Shown: piece after piece, positions 42,419-52,167 of the stretch
How the letters are laid out: every line of letters starts with the position of its first letter
Numbering within the stretch: position 1 is the stretch's first letter
Assembly (NCBI GenBank): GCA_945878555.1
Contig: CAMDWI010000002.1
Span: 156,637 to 220,636 of the forward strand
Direction of reading: 5' to 3'
Length of the DNA stretch: 64,000 nucleotides
Origin: Klebsiella pneumoniae
GTDB lineage: Bacteria; Pseudomonadota; Gammaproteobacteria; Eutrophobiales; Eutrophobiaceae
Made by a program: the position numbers and the translations under genes
The notes under the pieces: generated by a model
Seen by the model: the letters and a program-made list of their open reading frames with translations, nothing else
What the model was told of the DNA's origin: nothing
Databases searched by the model: none

Positions 42419-43441
42419 GTGAAATATCGCTACCCGGTCTGGCCTGTCGTTGTTTGTGGTCTGCTACTCGGCGCATGTCAGATTCAGCAGGCCGAACCGG
42501 TGGAAATCACCGGGTCGGCCATGGGCAGCACATACGCAATCAATATCATATCGCTACCTGCCCCGCTGTCCCGCCCCCGGCTTGAGCGGCAGATAGCGCA
42601 GATACTTGATGACATCAACCAGTCGATGTCGACCTATCTGCCAGACTCCGAACTGTCCCGCATCAACCTGCGCAGTTCAAATGACTGGATACCATTGTCT
42701 ACACCCTTGTACGAAGTTCTGGCGGAGGCGCAACGCATCAGCACGCTGACACAGGGAAAGTTTGATATTACCGTAGGCCCTCTGGTCAACCTGTGGGGGT
42801 TTGGTCCTGATCCGGACAGACAAACGATCCCGGACACAAAGGCGATAGCAGAGGCGCGACGTCGGGTCGGGTATCAGAATCTCGAGTTACGCGCCTCACC
42901 ACCGGCAGTCAGGAAAAAGTCATCACTTGTGTATATTGATTTGTCCGGAATCGTCCCGGGCTACGCAGCTGATCGCATCGCCGACCTGCTGGACGAAAAC
43001 CGGATTGACCGTTATCTGGTCAATATCAGCGGTGAAATGCGTGCCCGTGGGACGAACACCCATAATGAAGCCTGGCAGATCGGTATTGAAAAACCACTGA
43101 TCGACCGACAGGACGTGCAGACCGTGATCCCTTTGCTCAATACCGGACTGACCACAGCGGGTGATTACCGCAATTTTTTTGTTCATGAGGGGAAACGGTA
43201 TTCCCATACGATAGACCCGGCTACCGGCTGGCCTATAGCACACTCGCTCGCCTCGGTTACTGTGATCCACGATTCAGCGATGACAGCAGATGCACTGGAC
43301 ACCGCGCTGATGGTCATGGGGCCGGATACCGCCTTCCAGTTTGCCGAACGGGAAAATATTGCTGCGTTGTTTATCATTGCGAACGGCGATAATTATATCG
43401 TGAAACAGTCCAGTCGCCTTGCCACCATTCTGGTAAAGTAG
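42419..43441 (+). CDS. apbE: FAD:protein FMN transferase, lipoprotein (ApbE)
   Basis: A 340-aa ApbE. The start is a GTG with GGAG upstream; the signal ends in a lipobox, LLLGACQ. The core has TGSAMGSTYAI, TQGKFDITVGPLVNLWGFG, LVYIDLSGIVPGYAADRIAD (usually DLsgIaKGyavD), INISGEMRARG and the C-terminal HTIDPATGWPI. It transfers FMN to Thr of Na+-NQR or Rnf subunits; none is in the window. The expected Lys in GIAKG is Pro here. Six bases separate it from the DUF3301 gene, a pairing common in gammaproteobacteria. Confidence 0.93.
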   Translation: MKYRYPVWPVVVCGLLLGACQIQQAEPVEITGSAMGSTYAINIISLPAPLSRPRLERQIAQILDDINQSMSTYLPDSELSRINLRSSNDWIPLSTPLYEVLAEAQRISTLTQGKFDITVGPLVNLWGFGPDPDRQTIPDTKAIAEARRRVGYQNLELRASPPAVRKKSSLVYIDLSGIVPGYAADRIADLLDENRIDRYLVNISGEMRARGTNTHNEAWQIGIEKPLIDRQDVQTVIPLLNTGLTTAGDYRNFFVHEGKRYSHTIDPATGWPIAHSLASVTVIHDSAMTADALDTALMVMGPDTAFQFAERENIAALFIIANGDNYIVKQSSRLATILVK

Positions 43442-43447
43442 GCGTCC

Positions 43448-43801
43448 ATGTATACCGTCAACTCACTGCTTATCCTCTGTGGTCTGGTCGCCATTATCAT
43501 ATTCTGGTTCGAGAGCCTGCGTATACGTGAACGGATGGTACGTGCCTGCCGGGAGCTGTGCGAAAAATCCGGATTGCAGCTACTCGATCAAACGGTGGCT
43601 CAAACATCGATATCGTTCGCACGTTCCGCAGGTGGTGGCTGGCAGCTGCGGCGCATATACCGTTTTGAGGTCAGCAATAACGGGGCCGACCGCGCCTTCG
43701 GTTATATTACCCTGCTGGGTGCCGTGATTGAGGCTATCCAGATTGATAATGCAGACGGTGTGACGACAATTTATCCGACCCTGCCCGGGCGTCTCCATTA
43801 A
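43448..43801 (+). CDS. DUF3301 membrane-anchored protein
   Basis: A 117-aa protein with one N-terminal membrane helix (about residues 5-21) and a small soluble domain. ESLRIRERMVRACRELCEKSGLQLLDQTVA and RRIYRFEVSNNGADRAFGYITLLG are the DUF3301 core. Family function is unknown; it is commonly next to apbE or the Na+-NQR genes. Confidence 0.85.
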   Translation: MYTVNSLLILCGLVAIIIFWFESLRIRERMVRACRELCEKSGLQLLDQTVAQTSISFARSAGGGWQLRRIYRFEVSNNGADRAFGYITLLGAVIEAIQIDNADGVTTIYPTLPGRLH

Positions 43802-43863
43802 TGCAATACTTGTATCCAGGTATTGCAGTTTTATAAAATCTGTCCTGACCAGGAGGAAAACAC

Positions 43864-44349
43864 ATGCCATCATTTGACGTAGTATCAGAAATCGACATGC
43901 ACGAACTGACCAATGCCGTGGATCAGGCCAATCGCGAGATTAACACCCGGTTTGATTTCAAGGGGACCAAATCGCGTGTTGAACAGACGGAAAGGACCTT
44001 GAAACTGATAGCCCCCACCGAGTTCCAGGTGACGCAGATGCAGGACATCATTTATTCGAAGCTGGCAAAGCGCCAGATCGATGTGCGTTGTGTTGATGTC
44101 GGTAAAATCACCTCGAACCTGGCCGAGGCGCAGCAGGAGATAGTGATTAAGCAAGGCATCGACAAGGAGCTCGCAAAAAAACTGGTCAAGATAGTCAAGG
44201 AGTCAAAGCTGAAGGTACAGGCCGCCATCCAGGGAGAGCAGGTACGCATTACCGGGAAAAAACGTGATGACCTTCAGGAAGCCATTGCCATGCTGCGAGC
44301 GGAAAAGACCATCGAAATGCCGTTACAATTTACCAACTTCAGAGACTAA
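43864..44349 (+). CDS. yajQ: YajQ-family nucleotide-binding protein
   Basis: A 161-aa YajQ, the full length. SFDVVSEIDMHELTNAVDQANREI, RFDFKGTKSRVEQ and GKITSNLAEAQQEIVIKQG are family signatures; two ferredoxin-like folds. Xanthomonas and Pseudomonas YajQ bind c-di-GMP and act on gene control, so this protein may be a c-di-GMP effector; E. coli YajQ binds nucleic acid or nucleotides. A strong GGAGG precedes the ATG. Confidence 0.95.
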   Translation: MPSFDVVSEIDMHELTNAVDQANREINTRFDFKGTKSRVEQTERTLKLIAPTEFQVTQMQDIIYSKLAKRQIDVRCVDVGKITSNLAEAQQEIVIKQGIDKELAKKLVKIVKESKLKVQAAIQGEQVRITGKKRDDLQEAIAMLRAEKTIEMPLQFTNFRD

Positions 44350-44471
44350 AACGCATCAGTATATTTTTTACCGGTTATACAGTCGTTTATCAGTTTACTA
44401 TCGTAATATTACCCGTTAGGCTCGGCCTATTGGTTAAGTAGTTTTAGTCATTACTACAGCGGGATAATTAC

Positions 44472-45659
44472 ATGTCAAACCTGTTACCGCTACCAGCAGA
44501 CATAGTCTGGCCTATGGCCATCGCACTGGCGTGGCTGACAGGTGAACTCTGCGCACGCTGGATCGGGCTGCCGCGTATCAGTATCTATGGTTTGACGGGG
44601 TTTCTTCTGGCAACTACCCAGACAGGATTTATCCCGCCCGCCGATAATAGCAACATGCTGTTACTTGCCAATTTCGCCTTTGGCCTGATACTGTTTGAAT
44701 TTGGTTATCACATCAATCTGCGCTGGCTACGTTCCAATCCCTGGATTGGAGTAACCGGCCTGGTTGAATCAGTCTCGACTTTTGCCATCGTTTACATCAT
44801 CGCGCAGTGGTATGGAACAAATGTCCTGAACTCCCTGTTACTCGCGTCGCTTGCAATGTCCACCTCCCCTGCCGGCATCCTGTGTATCATTAATGATCAG
44901 CGTAGCTCAGGACAGGTAACAGAACGCCTGTTACATTTAACGGCAATCAACTGTGTGCTCGCGGTAGTATTGTTTAAAGTTATTCTCGGGATTTCAGTTT
45001 TACACAATACTGGCAGCCTGTGGACGGCCATGTCTGGCAGCCTGATCTTTTTGTTTGCCTCCATCATCATCGGAAGCCTGTTTGGAATACTTGTCCCGGG
45101 TTTGATGCGCAGACTGGGAAATCTCGAGCGTGACGGGACGATTGCATTTGCACTTGCGATAATCTTGCTGGTCGCGATTACCCATGTCGCAAAACTGTCA
45201 CCGATTCTGGCGACACTGACCTTCGGTCTGGTAACACGTCACCGTCGTATCGTCCTCAGCCATACCAGGCGTAATTTTGGTGTATTAGGAGAGCTGCTCA
45301 CTGTGCTGATGTTCGTGTTCGTAGTGTCGACGCTGGACTGGAATCTGGTGCTGGCGGGTAGTGGGCTTGCCGCGATTCTAATCGTTGCCAGAATACTTAC
45401 CAAAACACTGGCAGTGGCAATATTTTCCCATGTAAGTGGGGTATCCTGGCGCAAGGGCGTACTGACGGGCCTGGCACTCTCACCCATATCTGTATTTGTC
45501 ATCCTGGTACTGGAACAGGCCAGGTATCTTGGTATTACATATGTAGATGAACTGGCAGCATTGGCGGCGATGACACTGATTATGGAAGTACTCGGTCCAG
45601 TCATTACCCAGCGCGCCTTGATTCTGGCAAATGAATCACCTCATACCAGGGAAGCGTAA
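44472..45659 (+). CDS. Cation:proton antiporter (CPA family)
   Basis: A 395-aa membrane protein with about 11-12 helices and no soluble regulatory domain. [18 protein letters not shown] and [19 protein letters not shown] match the Na+/H+ exchanger core of the CPA1/2 superfamily; the usual Asp pair of the ion site is not obvious (SMSTSPAG where TSPD or ND is expected), so ion choice is open. The stop overlaps the ATG of the ligase gene by one base. Confidence 0.8.
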   Translation: MSNLLPLPADIVWPMAIALAWLTGELCARWIGLPRISIYGLTGFLLATTQTGFIPPADNSNMLLLANFAFGLILFEFGYHINLRWLRSNPWIGVTGLVESVSTFAIVYIIAQWYGTNVLNSLLLASLAMSTSPAGILCIINDQRSSGQVTERLLHLTAINCVLAVVLFKVILGISVLHNTGSLWTAMSGSLIFLFASIIIGSLFGILVPGLMRRLGNLERDGTIAFALAIILLVAITHVAKLSPILATLTFGLVTRHRRIVLSHTRRNFGVLGELLTVLMFVFVVSTLDWNLVLAGSGLAAILIVARILTKTLAVAIFSHVSGVSWRKGVLTGLALSPISVFVILVLEQARYLGITYVDELAALAAMTLIMEVLGPVITQRALILANESPHTREA

Positions 45660-46780
45660 TGGCACTGGATCAATTCAAGGCTTCTGATGCACTCACCATG
45701 GGCGTGGAACTTGAATTGCAGCTTGTGTGTCTTTCAGACTTCAATCTTTGTGCATCCAGCCCTGACCTGCTGCATTTACTGGAACGTAAACCCTTCCCTG
45801 GCGTGGTAACACCTGAAATCACAGAAAGTATGATCGAAATAGCCACAGGTATTCATACACGTTATGATGATTTACTGACCCAGTTACAGGAAATCAGGTC
45901 GACCCTGATCCGCGCTGCGGATACATTAAATATCGGGATTTGCGGCGGCGGTACACACCCGTTTCAAAACTGGTCCAGACAGAAAATTTCCGCCAAACCA
46001 CGATTCCAGCATCTCTCTGCACTTTATGGCTATCTCGCCAAACATTTTACGATTTTCGGCCAGCATGTACACATTGGTTGTACTTCCGGTGATGATGCCC
46101 TGTATCTGTTACATGCGTTAAACCGCTACATTCCTCATTTCATCGCACTATCGGCGTCGTCTCCTTTCGTACAGGGACATGATACGCTTTTCAATTCAGC
46201 CCGACTGAATTCTGTGTTTGCCTTTCCCCTCTCCGGTCGTGCACCTTTTATTTTGCAATGGGACGTATTCGCCGGTGACTATTTTTCCAGAATGGAGCAT
46301 ACCGGCATAGTCAGCGACATGAAGGATTTTTACTGGGACATTCGTCCCAAGCCTGAGTATGGAACAATTGAGCTCAGGGTCTGCGACACCCCGTTAAGTA
46401 TAGAGCGTGCAGCAGCACTGGCCAGTTACCTTCAGGTGCTTGGCAAGTATTTGCTTGAACGTACTGAACCGGACCCGGTTGAGGATGATTATCTCGTTTA
46501 TAATTTCAATCGCTTCCAGGCATGCCGATTTGGACTCGAAGGTTCCATTATCCATCCTAAATCGCATGAAACGTTGTCGTTAGGCCAGGATATCCTGACT
46601 ACTATTGAAAAATTGGCATCCTATGCTCAGGCAACGGAAAGTGAACCTGCGATGGAGCACCTGATACGCGTTGTTCAGGATGGTAGCGACGCGCACTATT
46701 TGCGCAGCCAATTTGCCGAGCGAAACAGCGCCAGCTGTATGGTAGATGCGGCATTACGTCGTTTTCGAGAGGGCACCTGA
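45659..46780 (+). CDS. ybdK: Carboxylate-amine ligase, glutamate--cysteine ligase type 2 (YbdK family)
   Basis: A 373-aa GCS2-family enzyme. [10 protein letters not shown] with the acidic metal-binding residues, [33 protein letters not shown] and [13 protein letters not shown] are typical of COG2170. YbdK makes gamma-glutamylcysteine weakly; the true substrate is often unknown. TAATG overlap with the antiporter gene suggests coupled translation and a common task, possibly osmotic or redox balance. Confidence 0.9.
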   Translation: MALDQFKASDALTMGVELELQLVCLSDFNLCASSPDLLHLLERKPFPGVVTPEITESMIEIATGIHTRYDDLLTQLQEIRSTLIRAADTLNIGICGGGTHPFQNWSRQKISAKPRFQHLSALYGYLAKHFTIFGQHVHIGCTSGDDALYLLHALNRYIPHFIALSASSPFVQGHDTLFNSARLNSVFAFPLSGRAPFILQWDVFAGDYFSRMEHTGIVSDMKDFYWDIRPKPEYGTIELRVCDTPLSIERAAALASYLQVLGKYLLERTEPDPVEDDYLVYNFNRFQACRFGLEGSIIHPKSHETLSLGQDILTTIEKLASYAQATESEPAMEHLIRVVQDGSDAHYLRSQFAERNSASCMVDAALRRFREGT

Positions 46781-46836
46781 TAGTCATTCAGGAAATATCT
46801 CAACCTGCCGGATCGCGCAGAAGAGACTTCACCAGA

Positions 46837-48522
46837 TCAAATATAATACAGAATCAGATAGGCACAGAGCAGGATTGCCACCCATAACACCATACTACCA
46901 GTCGGCCAGGTCCGTGCCAGAATACCGGCAGGCCCGTGATGCCGTTCCATGGATTCCAGCATCGCGTTCCACACTCTTGAGAACAGTTGCCCGGACAGTG
47001 TCTGCAATTCCTCCAGAACCCTGATAAACCAGTTGCTGAAGCCAAACGCCATACGGCGCCAGAGCCAGTCTGTGTCCAGGCTGATCGTCAAAGTCCGTTT
47101 CATCAGTGGCAACATGATGAAGAAGGCCAGACCGGCAAAGAATAACAACTGGTACTGGCTGACCAGATGCTCCGTAGTATAAGGCTCATAATCAACATCA
47201 TACGGCAACAAACTGTACAGCAATTCAGGGAAACAGCCGATGCCGATACACAGGACTGAAAAAAATACCATCGCCGCCTGCATATTCCAGGGTGGTTCGG
47301 TCGGGCGCAGTCCCGAATCTTTCTGGAAAAACACATACCAAGGGAACTTGATACCGGCATGCAGGAATACCCCCGCTGACGCGGCTACCAGCAGCATATA
47401 CACCAGCGCCAACCCTTCGTTTGCCGCCCCGGTACTGATCAATGACTTGGAAACAAAGCCGGAAGTGAAAGGAAACGAGGAAATCGAAAGCGCACCGATC
47501 GTACCGCAGATCGTCGTCAACGGCATCGACTGGAACAAACCACCCAGTTCGGTGCATTTACGTTTGCCGGTCATATACAGTACAGAACCGGCTGACATAA
47601 ACATCAGTGCCTTGAAGATGACATCGGTAAAGGCATGGGCAGCCGCACCATTGATCGACATCTCGGTACCTATGCCGACACCCACCACCATGAATCCGAC
47701 CTGGTTGACAATCGAATAGGCCAGGATCCTGCGCATATCATTTTCCAGCAACGCATAGATGATCCCGTAGAAGATCATATACAGGCCTATCCAGATTAAC
47801 AGGGTTTCTCCAGGGAACAGCAGGATTAAGGCCAGTATCGCGGTTTTGGTCGTAAATGCAGACAGAAACACGCCACCGGTTGGACTGGATTCAGGATAGG
47901 CATCACTCAGCCACGCGGATACGGGCGGTGCTGCCGCATTGATAAGCACACCGATAAATACAATCCAGGTATCCAGACTATCCAGCGCGAGTGGTTGTAT
48001 ATCCAGACTACCGGTATGCACCATGATCCCTTCAATACCGATCTTGAGAACCACGCCACCGAACAGGTGCATAATCGCATAACGTACACCTGCCTGACGT
48101 GAAGCCAGCGTGCCACCGCTCCAGATAACTATCAGGGAAAACAGTGCCATAAATTCCCAGAACAGAAACATTGCCAGTAAATCACCGGAGAAACAGACAC
48201 CGATCGCCCCGGCCGCATAGGCCATCGCCGCCGATAACTCATACCATTTGGCCGTCCTGAATGCGAACAGGCCCCCGGCAAACGCCATGATCGCAAATAC
48301 AGTTGCAAACAAACGGCGCACCTTGCTGGCCTCAACCAGCTCCATCTGATAATCCAGGAAGCTGACAGTCATCAATACACCGTCTTCAAGCTGCCAGATC
48401 GCATACAATGTCACCAACGGCGAGAGCAGGATGAAGGCGGGTCGCAGCCCCGGACGTGACATGGCCACCAGGATGGCGCCCAGAATCATGATAAAGGCTG
48501 GCGGGAAGGAAAGTTCAATCAT
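46837..48522 (-). CDS. Mrp/NuoL-M-N-like proton-translocating subunit (third large subunit)
   Basis: A 561-aa antiporter-like subunit with about 14 helices and a long C-terminal tail. The charged residues of the family are seen: Glu in MFLFWEFMALFSL, Lys in FTTKTAIL, His in HAFTDVIFKAL, then a Lys-bearing SGFVSKSL. It differs from the other two by its 70-residue C-terminal extension ending in one more helix. It overlaps the small gene upstream. Last gene of the Mrp cluster; probably fills, with the 490-aa subunit, the place of the long MrpA. Confidence 0.88.
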   Translation of the reverse strand: MIELSFPPAFIMILGAILVAMSRPGLRPAFILLSPLVTLYAIWQLEDGVLMTVSFLDYQMELVEASKVRRLFATVFAIMAFAGGLFAFRTAKWYELSAAMAYAAGAIGVCFSGDLLAMFLFWEFMALFSLIVIWSGGTLASRQAGVRYAIMHLFGGVVLKIGIEGIMVHTGSLDIQPLALDSLDTWIVFIGVLINAAAPPVSAWLSDAYPESSPTGGVFLSAFTTKTAILALILLFPGETLLIWIGLYMIFYGIIYALLENDMRRILAYSIVNQVGFMVVGVGIGTEMSINGAAAHAFTDVIFKALMFMSAGSVLYMTGKRKCTELGGLFQSMPLTTICGTIGALSISSFPFTSGFVSKSLISTGAANEGLALVYMLLVAASAGVFLHAGIKFPWYVFFQKDSGLRPTEPPWNMQAAMVFFSVLCIGIGCFPELLYSLLPYDVDYEPYTTEHLVSQYQLLFFAGLAFFIMLPLMKRTLTISLDTDWLWRRMAFGFSNWFIRVLEELQTLSGQLFSRVWNAMLESMERHHGPAGILARTWPTGSMVLWVAILLCAYLILYYI

Positions 48523-48778
48523 TGTCGTAATAGTCTTCGGGTCGTTTCAGCAAGTACCCCAGCAATTTGGCAAACAGCACCATCGCCGCACAGGCCAGAA
48601 ATCCATAAATCGCATTAAAACCAAACCAGCCTTCCAGCGTGAAGTAGGCATGCACGTGAAAAAATGCCTGTGCCGCTACGGATAAAAACAATACCACGCC
48701 AAGTCCCCACCAGAGTTTTGGCCGGTTCTCCGTGCGGTATACCCAGTGCAGCTTCCGGTCCTTGTCAGGCGAACTCAT
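48515..48778 (-). CDS. Small Mrp-cluster membrane protein
   Basis: An 87-aa protein with two membrane helices (about residues 22-42 and 55-76) and charged ends (SSPDKDRKLHW..., KRPEDYYDND). It overlaps the genes on both sides by a few bases, so it is part of the operon. I recognise no family; proteins of this shape occur in similar three-subunit Mrp clusters. A structural subunit of the complex is likely. Confidence 0.7.
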   Translation of the reverse strand: MSSPDKDRKLHWVYRTENRPKLWWGLGVVLFLSVAAQAFFHVHAYFTLEGWFGFNAIYGFLACAAMVLFAKLLGYLLKRPEDYYDND

Positions 48779-50247
48779 TTCTGAACTCCTATGATAGTCT
48801 GTTCAAGATCCACGATGGGTCCATTGAATACGAAAAACAGTAATACCAGCGCGGCGGTTGTACACAGCGCAACCACCATCGGTAAAGGTGCCTCACCATG
48901 CTCCTTCGCAGGCGGCTGATCTTCCTCAAAGAAAAACGCACGGAATATGATAGGCAGGAAGTAGGCGGCGTTCAACGCCGTGGACAACACCAGTATGACC
49001 AGTACGAAATAGTTATTGACCTGGAACGCGCCGGCGATGATATACCATTTGGACACGAATCCCGCTGTAGGTGGTACTCCAATCATGCTTAACGCACCAA
49101 TCGCAAAAGCTGTCATGGTAAATGGCATCCGTCTGCCGATACCGCGCAACTGGGTCACCTCTGTTTTCTTTGATGCCACATAAATTGCACCTGCCGTGAA
49201 AAACAGGGTTATCTTGCCGAACGCATGGGAAACCATGTGTATAGCTGCGCCCACCTCTGACAACGGGGTCAATACCAGTGTTGCCAGTATGATATAGGAC
49301 AGCTGGGAGATGGTTGAATAGGCCAGCATGCGTTTGATGTTGGTCTGTTTTAATGCAACGATAGATGCCGCAACAACCGTAAATCCTGCCAGATAGATTG
49401 CCAGCGATTCATTTGGCACCAGGAACAGGAAATCCAGCCCGAAAATATAAACGATGACCTTGATAAGGGTGAACACGCCAGCCTTGACCACTGCGACCGC
49501 ATGCAACAATGCGGAGACCGGAGTGGGTGCCACCATTGCCGCAGGTAACCAGCGATGGACGGGCATGATGGCGGCCTTGCCTACACCCAATATAAACAGG
49601 AACAGCAAAACAGTGGCCGCACCTCCTTCGATGTTACCGCTGAGGATACCACCCGGACGGAAATCCAGCGTACCTGCCACGGCATACGTCCAGATTATCG
49701 CCGGCAGAAAAAGGCCAATCGAGGTAAACAATAAAATGCCCAGATATATACGTCCACCCTGGCGGGCATTTTCATCCCCCTTGTGGGTGACCAGCGGGTA
49801 GGTTGACAGTGTCAGTACCTCGTAAAACACAAACAAGGTCAGAAGGTTGGCGGAAAATGCCACACCCATAACACCTGACAGGGCAATGGCAAAACAGGCG
49901 TAAAACCGGGTCTGGTGTTTCTCGTGGTTGCCGCGCATATAACCAATCGAATATACCGACGTTACGATCCACAATCCGCTGGCGAGCAAGGCAAACAGGA
50001 TACTCAACGGTTCGGTATGGAATGACAGTGACAGACCGGGCAGGATGTCCCTGACCAGGGTGAACTCTTCCTGTTCACCATTCAACAATCCCGTAAGGAC
50101 ACGTATAACAACGAGAAACAATGCACCCGCCGTTATAAACGTCATGGTTTCGCGCAGATTGGGCCACTTGCCTGCCAGTGTAATCAATACAGCGCCCACC
50201 AGCGGTATCAGCAGGGACAGCTGGATTGCTGTTGCCGCAGTCAACAT
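48775..50247 (-). CDS. Mrp/NuoM-like proton-translocating subunit D (second large subunit)
   Basis: A 490-aa antiporter-like subunit. Family residues: Glu in VFYEVLTLSTYPLV, Lys in VGKAAIMPVHRWLPAAMVAPTPVSALLHAVAVVKAG (the NuoL/M core with His), and KRMLAYSTISQLSYI, followed by SHAFGKITLFFTAGAI and GFVSKWYII. It pumps or exchanges protons within the Mrp complex. The gene is 85 bases after the first mrpD, the one larger gap in the cluster, and overlaps the small gene. Confidence 0.9.
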   Translation of the reverse strand: MLTAATAIQLSLLIPLVGAVLITLAGKWPNLRETMTFITAGALFLVVIRVLTGLLNGEQEEFTLVRDILPGLSLSFHTEPLSILFALLASGLWIVTSVYSIGYMRGNHEKHQTRFYACFAIALSGVMGVAFSANLLTLFVFYEVLTLSTYPLVTHKGDENARQGGRIYLGILLFTSIGLFLPAIIWTYAVAGTLDFRPGGILSGNIEGGAATVLLFLFILGVGKAAIMPVHRWLPAAMVAPTPVSALLHAVAVVKAGVFTLIKVIVYIFGLDFLFLVPNESLAIYLAGFTVVAASIVALKQTNIKRMLAYSTISQLSYIILATLVLTPLSEVGAAIHMVSHAFGKITLFFTAGAIYVASKKTEVTQLRGIGRRMPFTMTAFAIGALSMIGVPPTAGFVSKWYIIAGAFQVNNYFVLVILVLSTALNAAYFLPIIFRAFFFEEDQPPAKEHGEAPLPMVVALCTTAALVLLFFVFNGPIVDLEQTIIGVQK

Positions 50248-50332
50248 GATTCAGGCATCCTTGTTGAAACAGGACAATTCGTATGCCCCTGTGCAATGTT
50301 TCCGGAACTTGTGACCTGCTTCAGCGTCATAC

Positions 50333-51814
50333 TCATCCGCTGATCCCCAATAATACTTTTGCTGCTGCGGTTGCGACTCCCACGGTCAGATCGGTATTGA
50401 TACCGAAATATACACTCGCGCCGATCAACACCCAGGTGGGAATCAATAATTGCAGTGGGGCTTCACGGATAGTGGCGGTATTCGTATCGGCCTGCTGGAA
50501 CCAGGCCGTTTCAACAATACGCCAGATGTAGACTATGGCAAGCAGGGATCCGAACAATACAACGGCAACGACCGGCCACATGCCCTGCTCCAGCGCGGCG
50601 AGCACGAGATACCATTTGCTGATAAACCCGACGGTCAGTGGTACACCGATCAGACTCAGACCACCGGTCACAATCGCTGCCATCGTCCACGGCATGGACT
50701 TGCCCAATCCACGGAAGTTGTCCAGATTCACTGCACCGGTACTGTAGACAACACTGCCTACCGCCAGAAACAGTCCGCCCTTCATCAACGCATGATTAAA
50801 AAGATGCAGTATACCGGCCGTCAGACCGGTGACCGACGCCAGACTGACGCCCAGTATCATATAACCTATCTGGGCGATACTCGAATAGGCCAGCATGCGT
50901 TTTATATTATTCTGATATATCGCCACGGTTGAACCCACCAGAATGGCGCACAACGATAATGCCATCAGGATTTCACCGAGCGGCATTATCTCAAATGCAA
51001 ACGTGACCCCGAAAATGGTGAACACCACCCTCAGCAACACATATATCGCAACCTTGGTCGCCGTTGCCGCAAGCAGGGCGGTCGCCGCGGAAGGCGCATA
51101 GGCGTATGAGTTGGGCATCCACAAGTGGAGAGGAAAAAGTGCCAGCTTCAGGCTGATTCCCACAATCAGAAATGCAAACGCACTGTGTACGGTTCGTGTA
51201 TCCATTACGTCGGGCAGACGCTCTGCCAGGTCCATCATGTTCAGCGTCCCGGTCATCACATACAACATACCGACACCAATCAGGTAAAAGGTCGCACCCA
51301 GCGTACCCATAATCAGGTACTGGAATGCGGCCGTCAGCGCACGACGATCCTTGCCCAGACTGACCAGGATATAGGTCGATAACGAGGATATCTCCAGAAA
51401 AACGAATACATTAAAGGCATCTCCGGTAATTATAATACCCTGCAGACCGGCGATGCAGAGCAGGTACGCAACATAAAATATGGTCTGCTTGTGTTCGGGC
51501 AGTTCACGCGGAACACTTTTACCCGCATATACCATCACCACCGCACCAATAATCGAGACTATCAGCAATACAAAAGCGCTGACGGCATCGACGCGGTATC
51601 CAATACCCCAGGGTGGTGCCCATCCACCAATCTCGTAGGAAATGACACCGGTTTCGAGTACCTGATTCAACAGGCCAATACTGACCCCGAGCGTCGCAAA
51701 GGTGACCAGCAATGCAAACCACCAGACCAGTCGTGGCCTGAACAGGATCAGGCATAACGGTGCCGATAACAGCGGAACGATGACCTGCAAGGCAGGCAGG
51801 TTAGCACTGATCAA
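50333..51814 (-). CDS. mrpD: Na+/H+ antiporter subunit D
   Basis: A 493-aa MrpD: VFLEISSLSTYILVSLG with the key Glu, LFPLHLWMPNSYAYAPSAATALLAATATKVAIYVL, KRMLAYSSIAQIGYMILG, FNHALMKGGLFLAVG and TVGFISKWYL. It catalyses the proton half of exchange. Start overlaps mrpC by 4 bases. This is the classical mrpC-mrpD pair, so I call it mrpD and the other two extra subunits. Confidence 0.93.
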   Translation of the reverse strand: MISANLPALQVIVPLLSAPLCLILFRPRLVWWFALLVTFATLGVSIGLLNQVLETGVISYEIGGWAPPWGIGYRVDAVSAFVLLIVSIIGAVVMVYAGKSVPRELPEHKQTIFYVAYLLCIAGLQGIIITGDAFNVFVFLEISSLSTYILVSLGKDRRALTAAFQYLIMGTLGATFYLIGVGMLYVMTGTLNMMDLAERLPDVMDTRTVHSAFAFLIVGISLKLALFPLHLWMPNSYAYAPSAATALLAATATKVAIYVLLRVVFTIFGVTFAFEIMPLGEILMALSLCAILVGSTVAIYQNNIKRMLAYSSIAQIGYMILGVSLASVTGLTAGILHLFNHALMKGGLFLAVGSVVYSTGAVNLDNFRGLGKSMPWTMAAIVTGGLSLIGVPLTVGFISKWYLVLAALEQGMWPVVAVVLFGSLLAIVYIWRIVETAWFQQADTNTATIREAPLQLLIPTWVLIGASVYFGINTDLTVGVATAAAKVLLGISG

Positions 51815-52167
51815 AACGACTCATCCTGTTTATGGATCTCGTCTTCCTCAATGCTGCCGTAAGACTCATTAATCCGGAGTATGAGTGCAAGCGCCAGTGC
51901 AGCTGTAGCGATACCGACAACAATTGCTGTCAGCATCAGCACATGTGGTAATGGATTTGAATAGACCGTTATCCCCTCAGCCAGTATAGGCACCGCACCA
52001 CCTTCCACCTTGCCCATGCTCACGTACATAATAATAACGGAAGTCTGGAAGATGTTCAGACCAACCACTTTCTTGATCAGGTTACCCTGCGCAATCACGA
52101 TATAAAATCCGGTCATCATCAGGATAATAACGATCCAGTAATTATACAGCCCCAGAAACGTGCTCAT
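51811..52167 (-). CDS. mrpC: Na+/H+ antiporter subunit C
   Basis: A 118-aa NuoK-like subunit with three helices: NYWIVIILMMTGFYIVIAQGNLIKKVVGLNIFQTSVIIMYVS and NPLPHVLMLTAIVVGIATAALALALILRI. Four-base overlaps on both sides with mrpB and mrpD. Confidence 0.93.
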   Translation of the reverse strand: MSTFLGLYNYWIVIILMMTGFYIVIAQGNLIKKVVGLNIFQTSVIIMYVSMGKVEGGAVPILAEGITVYSNPLPHVLMLTAIVVGIATAALALALILRINESYGSIEEDEIHKQDESF

